The position numbers and the translations under genes are program-made. A model generated the notes under the pieces. The model made no database searches and was not told the origin of the DNA. It saw nothing but the letters and a program-made list of their open reading frames with translations. DNA of 8,269 nt, taken from Rikenellaceae bacterium (GTDB taxonomy: Bacteria > Bacteroidota > Bacteroidia > Bacteroidales > Rikenellaceae). Where the stretch lies: NCBI GenBank assembly GCA_020859745.1, contig JAJBVQ010000253.1, forward strand, positions 1 to 8,269, written 5' to 3'. This document shows, piece after piece, positions 1-6,196 of the stretch (the first letter of the stretch is position 1; each line of letters begins with the position of its first letter).

Positions 1-949
1 CGTTGAGCCCCGTGCGCGGCCCGGACGAAAGCAAACGCAAGTCATTGCAGATTTTCGACAGCTTCACCGCCATGCGCTTCACCGCCGACGAGTAAATCAC
101 GAAAGCCCCGGTGTCATTCGTCGCTTCGATCATATTGGTCGCGGCCTGCACCGGCAACCCGGTGATCTCGCGCAGGTATTTGATACATATCTGGCTGTAC
201 TGCGGGTCGGCATTGATCCCCGTCCCAATCGCCGTGGCGCCCATGTTGACTTCCAGCAGCAGCTTGGCGTTCTGTTCGAGCCGGTCGATCTCCTCGGCCA
301 GATTGGCGGCGTAGGCGTCGAACTCCTGTCCCAGGGTCATCGGCACGGCGTCCTGCAACTGGGTGCGCCCCATCTTGATCACGTCGGCGAACTCGATCCC
401 TTTGGCCTTGAACGCGTCGATCAACTCCTTCAGGGAGCCGATCAGGTCGTTGGTCTGGAAGATCAGCGCGATCTTCACCGCGGTGGGATAGGCGTCGTTC
501 GTGGACTGCGAGTGGTTCACGTCGTTGTTCGGATGGCAGTACCGGTAATCGCCGCGCTTATGCCCCAGTATCTCCAGCGCCCGGTTGGCGATTACCTCGT
601 TGGCGTTCATGTTCGTGGATGTCCCCGCTCCCCCCTGCACCATGTCCACGACGAACTGGTCGTCCAGCTTGCCCTGCTCCACTTCGTGGCAGGCCGCGAT
701 AATGGCATCCGCCACTTCGGGCTTGATCTCGCCCAGGTCCCGGTTGGCTTTGGCCGCAGCCTCCTTGACCATGGCCAGCGCCTTGATGAAATAGGGGTAC
801 ATACACAGCCGCACGCGGCTGATGTGAAAGTTGTCCAGCGCGCGCATGGTCTGCACGCCGAAATAGTACTCCTCGGGGATCTCCATATCGCCGAGCAGGT
901 CATGCTCCTTGCGGGTCTTGCCCGACAGCGGCATTTTGGTAATGTCCAT
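1..949 (-). CDS. aspA: Aspartate ammonia-lyase (aspartase), 3' end cut off by window edge
   Basis: Aspartase reversibly deaminates L-aspartate to fumarate and ammonia in the cytoplasm; in anaerobic gut bacteria it links aspartate to fumarate respiration. The first 316 residues are present and in frame from ATG at 949 to base 1. The protein reads as a class II fumarase/aspartase: QGGAGTSTNMN (residues 105-115), QSTNDAYPT (148-156), MGRTQLQDAVPMTLGQEF (193-210) and SKICNDLRLLSSGPRTGLN (298-316). The LQDAVPMTLGQEF stretch and the overall match to E. coli AspA favour aspartase over fumarase. About 150 residues are missing beyond the edge, including the GSSxMPxKxNP signature loop with the catalytic serine, so activity cannot be judged. 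The start lies 18 nt after the pyrF stop, so the two are probably co-transcribed. No Shine-Dalgarno sequence is apparent. Confidence 0.93.
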   Translation of the reverse strand, partial: MDITKMPLSGKTRKEHDLLGDMEIPEEYYFGVQTMRALDNFHISRVRLCMYPYFIKALAMVKEAAAKANRDLGEIKPEVADAIIAACHEVEQGKLDDQFVVDMVQGGAGTSTNMNANEVIANRALEILGHKRGDYRYCHPNNDVNHSQSTNDAYPTAVKIALIFQTNDLIGSLKELIDAFKAKGIEFADVIKMGRTQLQDAVPMTLGQEFDAYAANLAEEIDRLEQNAKLLLEVNMGATAIGTGINADPQYSQICIKYLREITGLPVQAATNMIEATNDTGAFVIYSSAVKRMAVKLSKICNDLRLLSSGPRTGLN

Positions 950-967
950 ATGATGAATATGTTAAGA

Positions 968-1798
968 TTATCCTTTGCAGTATTCCGCCAGCAGGGCCGA
1001 CATCTGTCCTTGCAGCTCCGCCGCGGCACGGCCGGCCGCTTCGGCGAAATCGCGGCCGTTGGAGGCGTAGATAATGCCGCGCGAGGAGTTGACCAGCAGC
1101 CCGCACTTGCGGTTCATCCCGTACCTCGCCACCTCTTCGAGCGAACCGCCCTGCGCCCCCACGCCGGGCACCAGCAGAAAATGATCGGGCACGATGGCCC
1201 GCACGCTGCCGAGCTGCTGCGCTTGGGTGGCTCCGACCACATACATCGTATTGTCTTCGGTTCCCCACCCCATGGAGGTACGGATCACCTGCTCGTACAG
1301 CATCCCTCCCCCCGCTAAAGACAGGGTCTCGAAGTCCTGCGCCGAGGCGTTGGAGGTCAGGGCCAGCAACACGGCCCATTTCCCGGCATAGGCGTAGAAG
1401 GGTTCGGCGGTGTCGCTGCCCATGTAAGGCGAAAGGGTCACGGCATCGAAGTCCATCTCCTGAAAAAACACTTTGGCGTACATCTGCGAGGTGTTGCCGA
1501 TATCCCCGCGCTTGGCGTCGGCGATAATGAATTGTCCGGGATAGTTTTCCCGCAGGTATTTGACGGTCTTGACCAAAGCATTCCAACCTTTTGTCCCGGC
1601 CGCTTCGTAGAAAGCGAGGTTGGGCTTGTAGCTGACGCAATAAGGTGCGGTGGCGTCGATAACGGCTTTGTTGAATTCGAAAATGGGATCGTCGCTGCCC
1701 AACAAATGCTGGGGCACTTTCTTCAAATCGGTGTCGAGGCCGACGCAAAGGAAACTCCGCTTGGCCTGTATCTGCTCGAATAACTGCTGCGATGTCAT
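968..1798 (-). CDS. pyrF: Orotidine 5'-phosphate decarboxylase, long (type 2) form
   Basis: PyrF decarboxylates OMP to UMP, the last step of de novo pyrimidine synthesis, in the cytoplasm. The 276-residue protein shows the family's catalytic Lys/Asp motif as DAKRGDIGNT (residues 94-103), the N-terminal substrate strand FLCVGLDTDL (16-25), SPYMGSD (123-129), VPGVGAQGG (210-218) and the phosphate-side NSSRGIIYAS (237-246). Length and motifs fit the 270-280 residue type 2 subfamily rather than the short E. coli type. I chose ATG at 1798. The frame stays open upstream to 1915, but that extension translates the left arm of the structured repeat and looks unlike protein. The stop TAA is 18 nt before aspA. 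Its leader is unusual: the nearest credible promoter box lies beyond the roughly 290-bp repeat at 1811-2098. Confidence 0.95.
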   Translation of the reverse strand: MTSQQLFEQIQAKRSFLCVGLDTDLKKVPQHLLGSDDPIFEFNKAVIDATAPYCVSYKPNLAFYEAAGTKGWNALVKTVKYLRENYPGQFIIADAKRGDIGNTSQMYAKVFFQEMDFDAVTLSPYMGSDTAEPFYAYAGKWAVLLALTSNASAQDFETLSLAGGGMLYEQVIRTSMGWGTEDNTMYVVGATQAQQLGSVRAIVPDHFLLVPGVGAQGGSLEEVARYGMNRKCGLLVNSSRGIIYASNGRDFAEAAGRAAAELQGQMSALLAEYCKG

Positions 1799-1810
1799 AT
1801 TCCTGTCTCT

Positions 1811-2098
1811 TTTAATCGTTCGTTTTTTCTCTACCCGCATGGAACCGTCCCTTTCTTGAAAGAAAGGGACCCAAAGAACTTTTGAGTCAGCTGCGCTACT
1901 CCTCAGGCTCCGCAATCCTCAGCTTTGGCGGGCGGAATGGGGCCTGAGCCTTTTTCAAGGCGGCCCCATTCGCCGCGCCAAAATAGGGTATCCGGCAGGC
2001 CCAAGAGATGCGCAAGCATCTCAAAAAGTTTTTTTGGTTCTTTTTGTTCACAAAAAGAACAGTACCCTCCAAGGGTAGTCATAAAACGAACGGTTTAA
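1811..2098. repeat. Structured repeat element, copy 1 (upstream of pyrF)
   Basis: No credible gene lies in this stretch; it is packed with inverted repeats. The outer ends form an inverted repeat (1811-1826 with 2083-2098, 14 of 16 matching), followed inward on both sides by CTACCC. Next come two perfect 11-bp hairpins, at 1847-1870 (stem GTCCCTTTCTT) and 2037-2060 (stem GTTCTTTTTGT), each flanked on its inner side by an AAAACTTT-like tract. Further in are a small hairpin at 1884-1901 and a 7-bp hairpin with a GCAA tetraloop at 2005-2022. The centre is a long stem of 1924-1944 with 1962-1982, closed by TTTGGCG/CGCCAAA, in which 18 of 21 positions match. A second copy with the same plan lies at 6197-6494. 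It may be a non-autonomous mobile (MITE- or REP-like) element or a structured RNA; no transposase is visible. Exact boundaries are uncertain by about 10 nt. Confidence 0.8.
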
Positions 2099-2103
2099 TT
2101 AAG

Positions 2104-2111
2104 CAAATATA
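2104..2111 (-). promoter_or_regulatory. Possible -7 promoter box for pyrF-aspA
   Basis: On the minus strand this reads TATATTTG, a full match to the Bacteroidetes -7 consensus TAnnTTTG. No TTTG -33 box lies 19-21 nt upstream, because that position is taken by the terminator hairpin at 2115-2140. If it is active, transcription would begin near 2097, at the outer end of the structured repeat, giving pyrF a leader of about 300 nt that includes the whole element. An alternative is that the box is a chance match in AT-rich DNA. Confidence 0.35.
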
Positions 2112-2114
2112 GAT

Positions 2115-2140
2115 AAAAAAGGGCCCTGCGGGGCCCTTTT
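2115..2140 (-). terminator. Rho-independent terminator after the DUF2752 gene
   Basis: A stem of AAAAGGGCCC pairing with GGGCCCTTTT encloses a 4-nt loop (2127-2130). On the minus strand the stem runs into six T residues (2120-2115), 32 nt after the stop codon at 2173. The A/T tracts on both sides make it potentially bidirectional, but no plus-strand gene ends here. It should separate the prfA-side transcript from pyrF-aspA. Confidence 0.85.
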
Positions 2141-2172
2141 CGAAAAATAATTTCAGACAAAAATTGTCGGCG

Positions 2173-2409
2173 TCAGTTCAGGAAGAGCCGGATCAGCCAG
2201 CTGCCTGTCACGACAGCCAGGTCGAGCCACAGCATCACCCGCAAAGTCCGTTTACGGCGGATAAACAACGGCGTGACCGCCAACGGCAGCAAAGCCGGAA
2301 ACAGCAGGAAACTCTCCCGGAAACGCCCCTGCAAAAGCAACAATACGGAACGCTGGCCCCCGCAGAACGGGCAATCAATCCCCAAAAGCTCCCGGTAAGC
2401 GCACGGCAT
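2173..2409 (-). CDS. DUF2752 family small membrane protein
   Basis: This is a 78-residue protein of unknown function. The N-terminus carries the family's cysteine signature, PCAYRELLGIDCPFCGGQR (about residues 2-20), including the CPxCGxxR core. It is followed by two hydrophobic stretches (about 34-48 and 58-76) that look membrane-spanning, separated by a basic FIRRKRTLR segment. Many DUF2752 proteins have an extra N-terminal membrane segment, so this one is short. ATG at 2409 is chosen; a TTG directly before it at 2412 is possible. An in-frame upstream stop lies close by within the end of the previous gene, so a much longer form is excluded. It starts 22 nt after the CCC-motif gene and is followed by a strong terminator, so the two probably form the end of one transcript. 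Confidence 0.75.
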   Translation of the reverse strand: MPCAYRELLGIDCPFCGGQRSVLLLLQGRFRESFLLFPALLPLAVTPLFIRRKRTLRVMLWLDLAVVTGSWLIRLFLN

Positions 2410-2431
2410 CAACCCCGCGCCTTCCGTGAAT

Positions 2432-2818
2432 TTAGTGCATGTGCTGAAACAAGCCGCTCATTCCGGCCAGGCCAGCCCCCATACCGACAATAGCCACGAA
2501 AACGATCACATACAGGATATAAAGTCCGCCGATGCAGATGCCGATGATCGACATGATCCGACCCGCATTGAGCATCCCGTAGCCCGAATAGCTGTCCGGC
2601 GCCAGCATATAGGCCTGCCGCCCCTTATTGCCCAGCACCAGACCGATGATCCCCAGGATAAGCCCCACGAACCAGCAGCTCGTAACGATCGAAAGGATGC
2701 CCAGCACCAATGAAGCCACCGCATTCGGAAGCGTCGGCTTCGGAGCCGGGTATCCCTGCTGGTACTGCGGTTGCGGTTGATACGGCTGCTGCGGTTGATT
2801 TGCGTTGTAATTCTCCAT
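2432..2818 (-). CDS. Small membrane protein, CCC-motif/DUF4190-like
   Basis: This is a 128-residue protein of unknown function. Residues 1-29 are a Gln/Pro/Tyr/Asn-rich, probably disordered cytoplasmic tail. Then come a hydrophobic hairpin (about 31-63, PNAVASLVLGILSIV then FVGLILGIIGLVLGN), a conserved-looking loop containing YSGYGMLNAGRI (77-88), and a second hydrophobic region (about 89-119). This layout matches the Bacteroidetes 'CCC motif membrane protein' group. In that group a Cys-Cys-Cys run follows ILSIVT; here the same place reads SCWF, leaving one cysteine. ATG at 2818 begins MENYN, typical of the group; an upstream extension would read prfA-proximal spacer. It starts 58 nt after the prfA stop and precedes the DUF2752 gene, a pairing I recall from other Bacteroidetes. 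The family call is from memory of its pattern. Confidence 0.78.
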   Translation of the reverse strand: MENYNANQPQQPYQPQPQYQQGYPAPKPTLPNAVASLVLGILSIVTSCWFVGLILGIIGLVLGNKGRQAYMLAPDSYSGYGMLNAGRIMSIIGICIGGLYILYVIVFVAIVGMGAGLAGMSGLFQHMH

Positions 2819-2876
2819 AACGGAAAAGTTTTTGTAGTGAATAAAATGCGGATCGTGGAACCAAACTGTATGCCAA

Positions 2877-3971
2877 TTAATTTTCCTCCTGCGCCGCAGC
2901 CGCCAACCGTTCCGCATTCTCGGCGAATTGGAGCTTGTCGATGCACTCTTGGATATCCCCGTCCATAAAGGCCGGCAGGTTGTACATCGTGTAGCCGATG
3001 CGGTGGTCCGTCATGCGCCCCTGCGGATAGTTGTAAGTCCGGATCTTCGCGCTGCGGTCGCCCGTAGAAACCATCGTCTTGCGCTTCGATGAGATTTCGT
3101 CCAGATATTTCTGGTATTCGAGGTTATAGATACGCGTGCGCAACTCCTCCAGCGCCTTGTCGAAATTCTTGAGCTGCGACTTCTGGTCCTGGCACTGCAC
3201 CACGATCCCCGTCGGAATATGCGTCAGGCGGATCGCCGAGTAGGTCGTGTTGACGCTCTGCCCCCCCGGCCCGCTGGCGCAGAACGTATCCTTGCGGATA
3301 TCCTCCATTTTCAGGTCGATGTCGAACTCCTCGGCCTCCGGCAGCACTGCCACCGACGCCGCCGAAGTATGCACGCGCCCCTGCGTCTCGGTCTGCGGCA
3401 CCCGCTGCACGCGGTGCACGCCCGATTCGTACTTCAAAGTCCCGTAGACATTCTCGCCCGACACCTTGAGCACCACCTCCTTATATCCTCCCGAAGTCCC
3501 TTCGCTCTCGCTGTTGATCTCGGCTTTCCAGCCCTTGCGCTCGAAGAATTTGAGGTACATGCGCAGCAAATCCCCCGCAAAAATGGCCGCCTCGTCGCCA
3601 CCGGCCCCGCCGCGGATCTCCATGATGGCGTTCTTGCCGTCCTGCGGGTCGGCGGGGATCAGCATCAACTTGATCTCCTCTTCGAGCTGATCGATCTTCG
3701 GCTCCAGTTCCTCGATCTCGCCGCGGGCCATCTCGCGCATCTCCTCGTCCTTCTCGTTGGCCAGTATATCTTTGGCCTCCTGAAGGTTGGCCACCGCCGT
3801 GCGGTACTTGTCCGCCGCCTCGACGATCGGCCCCAGTTCTTTATACTCCTTGTTGAGCTGGATATATCGCTTCATGTCGCTCATCACCTCCGGGTCGGTG
3901 ATCTGGGCGGAGATGGAGGCGTATTTGTCTTTGATACCGTCTAACTTGGCCAGTATGGTATTGTCTGCCAT
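2877..3971 (-). CDS. prfA: Peptide chain release factor 1
   Basis: RF1 recognises UAA and UAG in the ribosomal A site and triggers peptide release. The 364-residue length is typical. The coiled-coil N-terminal domain spans about residues 1-105, and IRGGAGGDEAAIFAGDL (119-135) is a family hallmark. The codon-recognition tripeptide region reads VPQTETQGRVHTSAA (191-205), so the anticodon-like PxT is PQT rather than the PAT of E. coli. The catalytic GGQ is at 236-238 in SGPGGQSVNTT, followed by the usual QDQKSQLKN region (261-269). RF1 rather than RF2 is indicated by PxT in place of SPF and by the lack of a programmed frameshift. ATG at 3971 (MADNT) is chosen over a TTG at 4007 that would lie within the promoter zone. 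A candidate promoter lies at 4005-4012, giving a leader of about 27 nt. Confidence 0.97.
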   Translation of the reverse strand: MADNTILAKLDGIKDKYASISAQITDPEVMSDMKRYIQLNKEYKELGPIVEAADKYRTAVANLQEAKDILANEKDEEMREMARGEIEELEPKIDQLEEEIKLMLIPADPQDGKNAIMEIRGGAGGDEAAIFAGDLLRMYLKFFERKGWKAEINSESEGTSGGYKEVVLKVSGENVYGTLKYESGVHRVQRVPQTETQGRVHTSAASVAVLPEAEEFDIDLKMEDIRKDTFCASGPGGQSVNTTYSAIRLTHIPTGIVVQCQDQKSQLKNFDKALEELRTRIYNLEYQKYLDEISSKRKTMVSTGDRSAKIRTYNYPQGRMTDHRIGYTMYNLPAFMDGDIQECIDKLQFAENAERLAAAAQEEN

Positions 3972-4004
3972 GGGTGTAATGTTCCTTCCGTCAATGTTTA
4001 GGTG

Positions 4005-4012
4005 CAAAGATA
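4005..4012 (-). promoter_or_regulatory. Candidate promoter -7 box for prfA
   Basis: The minus strand reads TATCTTTG followed by CA, an exact match to the Bacteroidetes -7 consensus TAnnTTTG, 33 nt before the prfA ATG. A clear TTTG -33 box at 19-21 nt spacing is not seen; the region there is GC-rich with an A-run (4013-4035). Its place between the upstream terminator (4045-4076) and prfA supports a separate transcription unit for prfA. Confidence 0.6.
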
Positions 4013-4044
4013 CGGTTTTTTCGGCTTATTCCGCGGAGGGTATG

Positions 4045-4076
4045 AAAAAGGCCGCCCCCGTGAAAAAGGGACAGCC
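4045..4076 (-). terminator. Rho-independent terminator after the zinc metallopeptidase gene
   Basis: On the minus strand, GGCTGTCCC (4076-4068) can pair with GGGGCGGCC (4058-4050) as nine pairs, two of them G-U, around a 9-nt loop. Five T residues (4049-4045) follow. It lies about 48 nt after the metallopeptidase stop and just before the prfA promoter. Because of the G-U pairs, a DNA palindrome search would miss it. The direction is clear, since the T-tract is strong only in the minus-strand sense. Confidence 0.65.
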
Positions 4077-4123
4077 CGATATGCAATGTCCTTGCGATCC
4101 GCAGGCTCACCGGCCCGCTCCGG

Positions 4124-4843
4124 CTAATTCCGCCGGGCGAAACCGATGTAGTAAAGCAGCGTGGCGATCGCCGACAGCGCCGCAACCAGATAAGTCCGCG
4201 CCGCCCACATCAGCGCCTCTTTGGCCTGTCCCTGTTGCTGCGAGGTCAGGATATGCTGCCCGTCGAGCCATGCCAGCGCCCGGCGCGAGGCGTCGTATTC
4301 CACCGGCAGGGTCACCAGGCTGAACAGGGCCGACACGGCGATCATCGCGATCCCGACCCAGAAGAGCACCAGCGAATTGGAGACCCCGGCCATAATAATA
4401 CCGCCGATAATGAAGAAGATGGCGAACCGGGACGAGAAGGTGGTCACCGGCACCAGCGCCGACCGCATTTTCAGCGGGGCGTAGCCCACGGCATGTTGCA
4501 CCGCGTGGCCGCATTCGTGCGCCGCCACGGCAGCAGCCGCCACCGAGTTGCTGGAATAGACCGCATCGCTCAGGTTCACGGTCTTGTTGGCCGGGTTGAA
4601 GTGGTCGGTCAGCTGGCCCGGAGTATGGGTAACCGTCACGTCGGTGATCCCGTTGTCGCGCAACATCTTCTCGGCCACGTCCTTGCCGGTCATATTCCCG
4701 GCGAAGGGCACTTTGGAGTATTTGGCGAATACGCTCTGGAGCCGGGCCTGCACGATGAAGCCTGCGATACCGATGATGATGATAAGCAGGAACTCGGGGC
4801 CCATGGACCCGAAAAAGTTCTGGCTGGTCGCTAACAGTGTCAT
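4124..4843 (-). CDS. Membrane zinc metallopeptidase, YugP-like (Zn_peptidase_2)
   Basis: This is a 239-residue membrane protein of the YugP/PF04298 type, a predicted zinc protease with no well-established substrate. The zinc-binding motif HEXXH reads HECGH (residues 109-113) inside VAAHECGHAVQHA; E110 would be the general base. PVEYDASRRAL (180-190) is the family's second conserved block, with E182 a likely third zinc ligand. Hydrophobic segments at about 17-31, 139-154, 158-178 and 215-234 make it a four-helix membrane protein, with the catalytic part between the first and second. The length is close to that of the B. subtilis relative. ATG at 4843 is the only good start, and MTLLATSQNF leads straight into the first membrane segment. 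It follows mraY by 44 nt and may be co-transcribed with it. It stands where murD would normally follow mraY, but nothing in the protein itself ties it to wall synthesis. Confidence 0.88.
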   Translation of the reverse strand: MTLLATSQNFFGSMGPEFLLIIIIGIAGFIVQARLQSVFAKYSKVPFAGNMTGKDVAEKMLRDNGITDVTVTHTPGQLTDHFNPANKTVNLSDAVYSSNSVAAAAVAAHECGHAVQHAVGYAPLKMRSALVPVTTFSSRFAIFFIIGGIIMAGVSNSLVLFWVGIAMIAVSALFSLVTLPVEYDASRRALAWLDGQHILTSQQQGQAKEALMWAARTYLVAALSAIATLLYYIGFARRN

Positions 4844-4887
4844 TTATTATATGGGGTTTTTATGTTAATAAACGTATCGGGCGGCGG

Positions 4888-6138
4888 TTATCGTATCTTG
4901 AGGGTCATCAGCGTAATGGCGGCCAGCAGCAGCTGCACGATCCAGAAGCGGGTCACGATCTTGACCTCGAAATAGCCTTTTTTCTGGTAGTGGTGGTGCA
5001 GCGGCGCCATCAGGAACACGCGGCGCCCCTCGCCGTACTTGTGCCGGGTATATTTGAACCAGAATACCTGGACGATGACCGAGCAGCTTTCTACAATAAA
5101 AATGCCACACAGGATGGGCAGCAGCAGTTCCTTGCGTATAAGGAGCGCGAAGGTGGCGATGATCCCCCCGATGGCCAGCGAGCCGGTGTCGCCCATAAAG
5201 ACCTGGGCCGGATAGGAGTTGTACCATAAGAATCCCAACAGCGCCCCCACAAACGCGCCGGCGAAGACCAGCAGTTCCCCGGAGCCGGGTATGTTCATGA
5301 TGCTCAGGTAGTCGGCGTAAATGACGTTCCCGGACAGGTAGGCCAATATCCCCAGCACCACCCCGATCGCGGCCGAAACGCCGGCGGCCAGCCCGTCGAG
5401 TCCGTCGGTGAGGTTAGCGCCGTTGGAGACCAGCGTGATGACGAAGGTGGCGACCAGTACATAGAACAGCCACCCCAAAGTATCCCCGAACTGCCCTTCG
5501 ACGGGGATCAGGTCGCGGTAGTTGAGTTCGCTGTTCTTGAAAAAGGGGACGGTCGTGGCGGTCGATTTCTCCGCGGGGGTGAGGTAGATGATTTTCCGCT
5601 GGTTCCCAAGGTCCAAAGCCTCCACACGCTCGGCATCGGCGGTGCGGGAGGTGGAGGGTTCGCGCGAAACGATCTGGGGGCTGACCCACATGGTGGTGCC
5701 GACCACCAGGCCGAGTGTCACCTGCCCCAGGATTTTGAACCGTCCGTTGAGCCCCTCTTTTTTCTTCCGGAAGACTTTGATGTAGTCGTCGAGGAATCCC
5801 AGTAGCCCCAGCCATACGGTGGTGGCGAGCATCAGCTGCACGTAGATGTTGGTCAGGTCGGCGAACAGCAGCACAGGCACGAGTATGGCGGCGAGGATAA
5901 TGAGCCCTCCCATGGTCGGTGTCCCTTTTTTCTGGAGCTGCCCTTCGAGGCCGAGGTTGCGGATCTCTTCGCCGATCTGTTTGCGCTGGAGCAATCGGAT
6001 GATGCTTTTACCGAATACCATGCCGATGAGCAGCGAAAAGACGATGGCCATGGCGGAACGGAAGGATATGTAGTTGAACATCCCGGCGCCGGGCAGGTCG
6101 ATGGCGCGGTCGAGGTATTCGGCAATATGGTAGATCAT
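4888..6138 (-). CDS. mraY: Phospho-N-acetylmuramoyl-pentapeptide-transferase
   Basis: MraY moves phospho-MurNAc-pentapeptide from UDP to undecaprenyl phosphate in the inner membrane, making lipid I. The 416-residue protein has about ten hydrophobic segments and all the signature motifs: KKGTPTMGG (70-78), LDDYIK with the paired aspartates at 117-118, NGANLTDGLDGLA (239-251), FMGDTGS (314-320) with the catalytic-site aspartate, and PLHHHYQKKG (379-388) for uridine-pocket contacts. E. coli MraY has about 360 residues. The surplus lies mainly at about 155-220, a polar loop typical of Bacteroidetes enzymes. ATG at 6138 (MIYHIAEYL) is chosen over a TTG at 6165 that would lie within the promoter -7 box. 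It is separated from murE by a roughly 300-bp structured repeat and seems to have its own promoter. Confidence 0.97.
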   Translation of the reverse strand: MIYHIAEYLDRAIDLPGAGMFNYISFRSAMAIVFSLLIGMVFGKSIIRLLQRKQIGEEIRNLGLEGQLQKKGTPTMGGLIILAAILVPVLLFADLTNIYVQLMLATTVWLGLLGFLDDYIKVFRKKKEGLNGRFKILGQVTLGLVVGTTMWVSPQIVSREPSTSRTADAERVEALDLGNQRKIIYLTPAEKSTATTVPFFKNSELNYRDLIPVEGQFGDTLGWLFYVLVATFVITLVSNGANLTDGLDGLAAGVSAAIGVVLGILAYLSGNVIYADYLSIMNIPGSGELLVFAGAFVGALLGFLWYNSYPAQVFMGDTGSLAIGGIIATFALLIRKELLLPILCGIFIVESCSVIVQVFWFKYTRHKYGEGRRVFLMAPLHHHYQKKGYFEVKIVTRFWIVQLLLAAITLMTLKIR

Positions 6139-6162
6139 GGGCTGTCTCGGACAATTTTCCCG

Positions 6163-6195
6163 CAAAGATAATCATTAACGAACGCTTTTCGTAAA
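6163..6195 (-). promoter_or_regulatory. Candidate promoter for mraY
   Basis: On the minus strand the -33 box is TTTA (6195-6192; three of four match TTTG), followed by 21 nt and TATCTTTG (6170-6163), an exact -7 consensus TAnnTTTG. The spacing fits Bacteroidetes sigma-ABfr promoters. Transcription would start near 6155, about 17 nt before the mraY ATG. The -33 box sits at the outer edge of structured repeat copy 2, so the element may contribute part of this promoter. Confidence 0.7.
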
Positions 6196-6196
6196 C

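Noticed and set aside
512..1318. Plus-strand open frame of 268 codons
   Set aside because: It lies opposite aspA and pyrF, both with full family motifs. The translation is His/Val/Arg-rich and shows no domain, as expected for the complement of GC-rich coding DNA.
1799..1915. 39-residue N-terminal extension of pyrF
   Set aside because: The extra residues translate the hairpin arm of the structured repeat. PyrF family members begin close to MTSQQLFEQI.
2961..3400. Unusual PQT instead of PAT in the RF1 codon-recognition motif
   Set aside because: The family motif is PxT and the flanking TETQGRVHTSAA region is intact. I recall PQT in other Bacteroidetes RF1 proteins, so it is not evidence of altered stop-codon reading.
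3219..3944. Plus-strand open frame of 241 codons opposite prfA
   Set aside because: It is antisense to a complete, well-conserved prfA, with no promoter or family resemblance.
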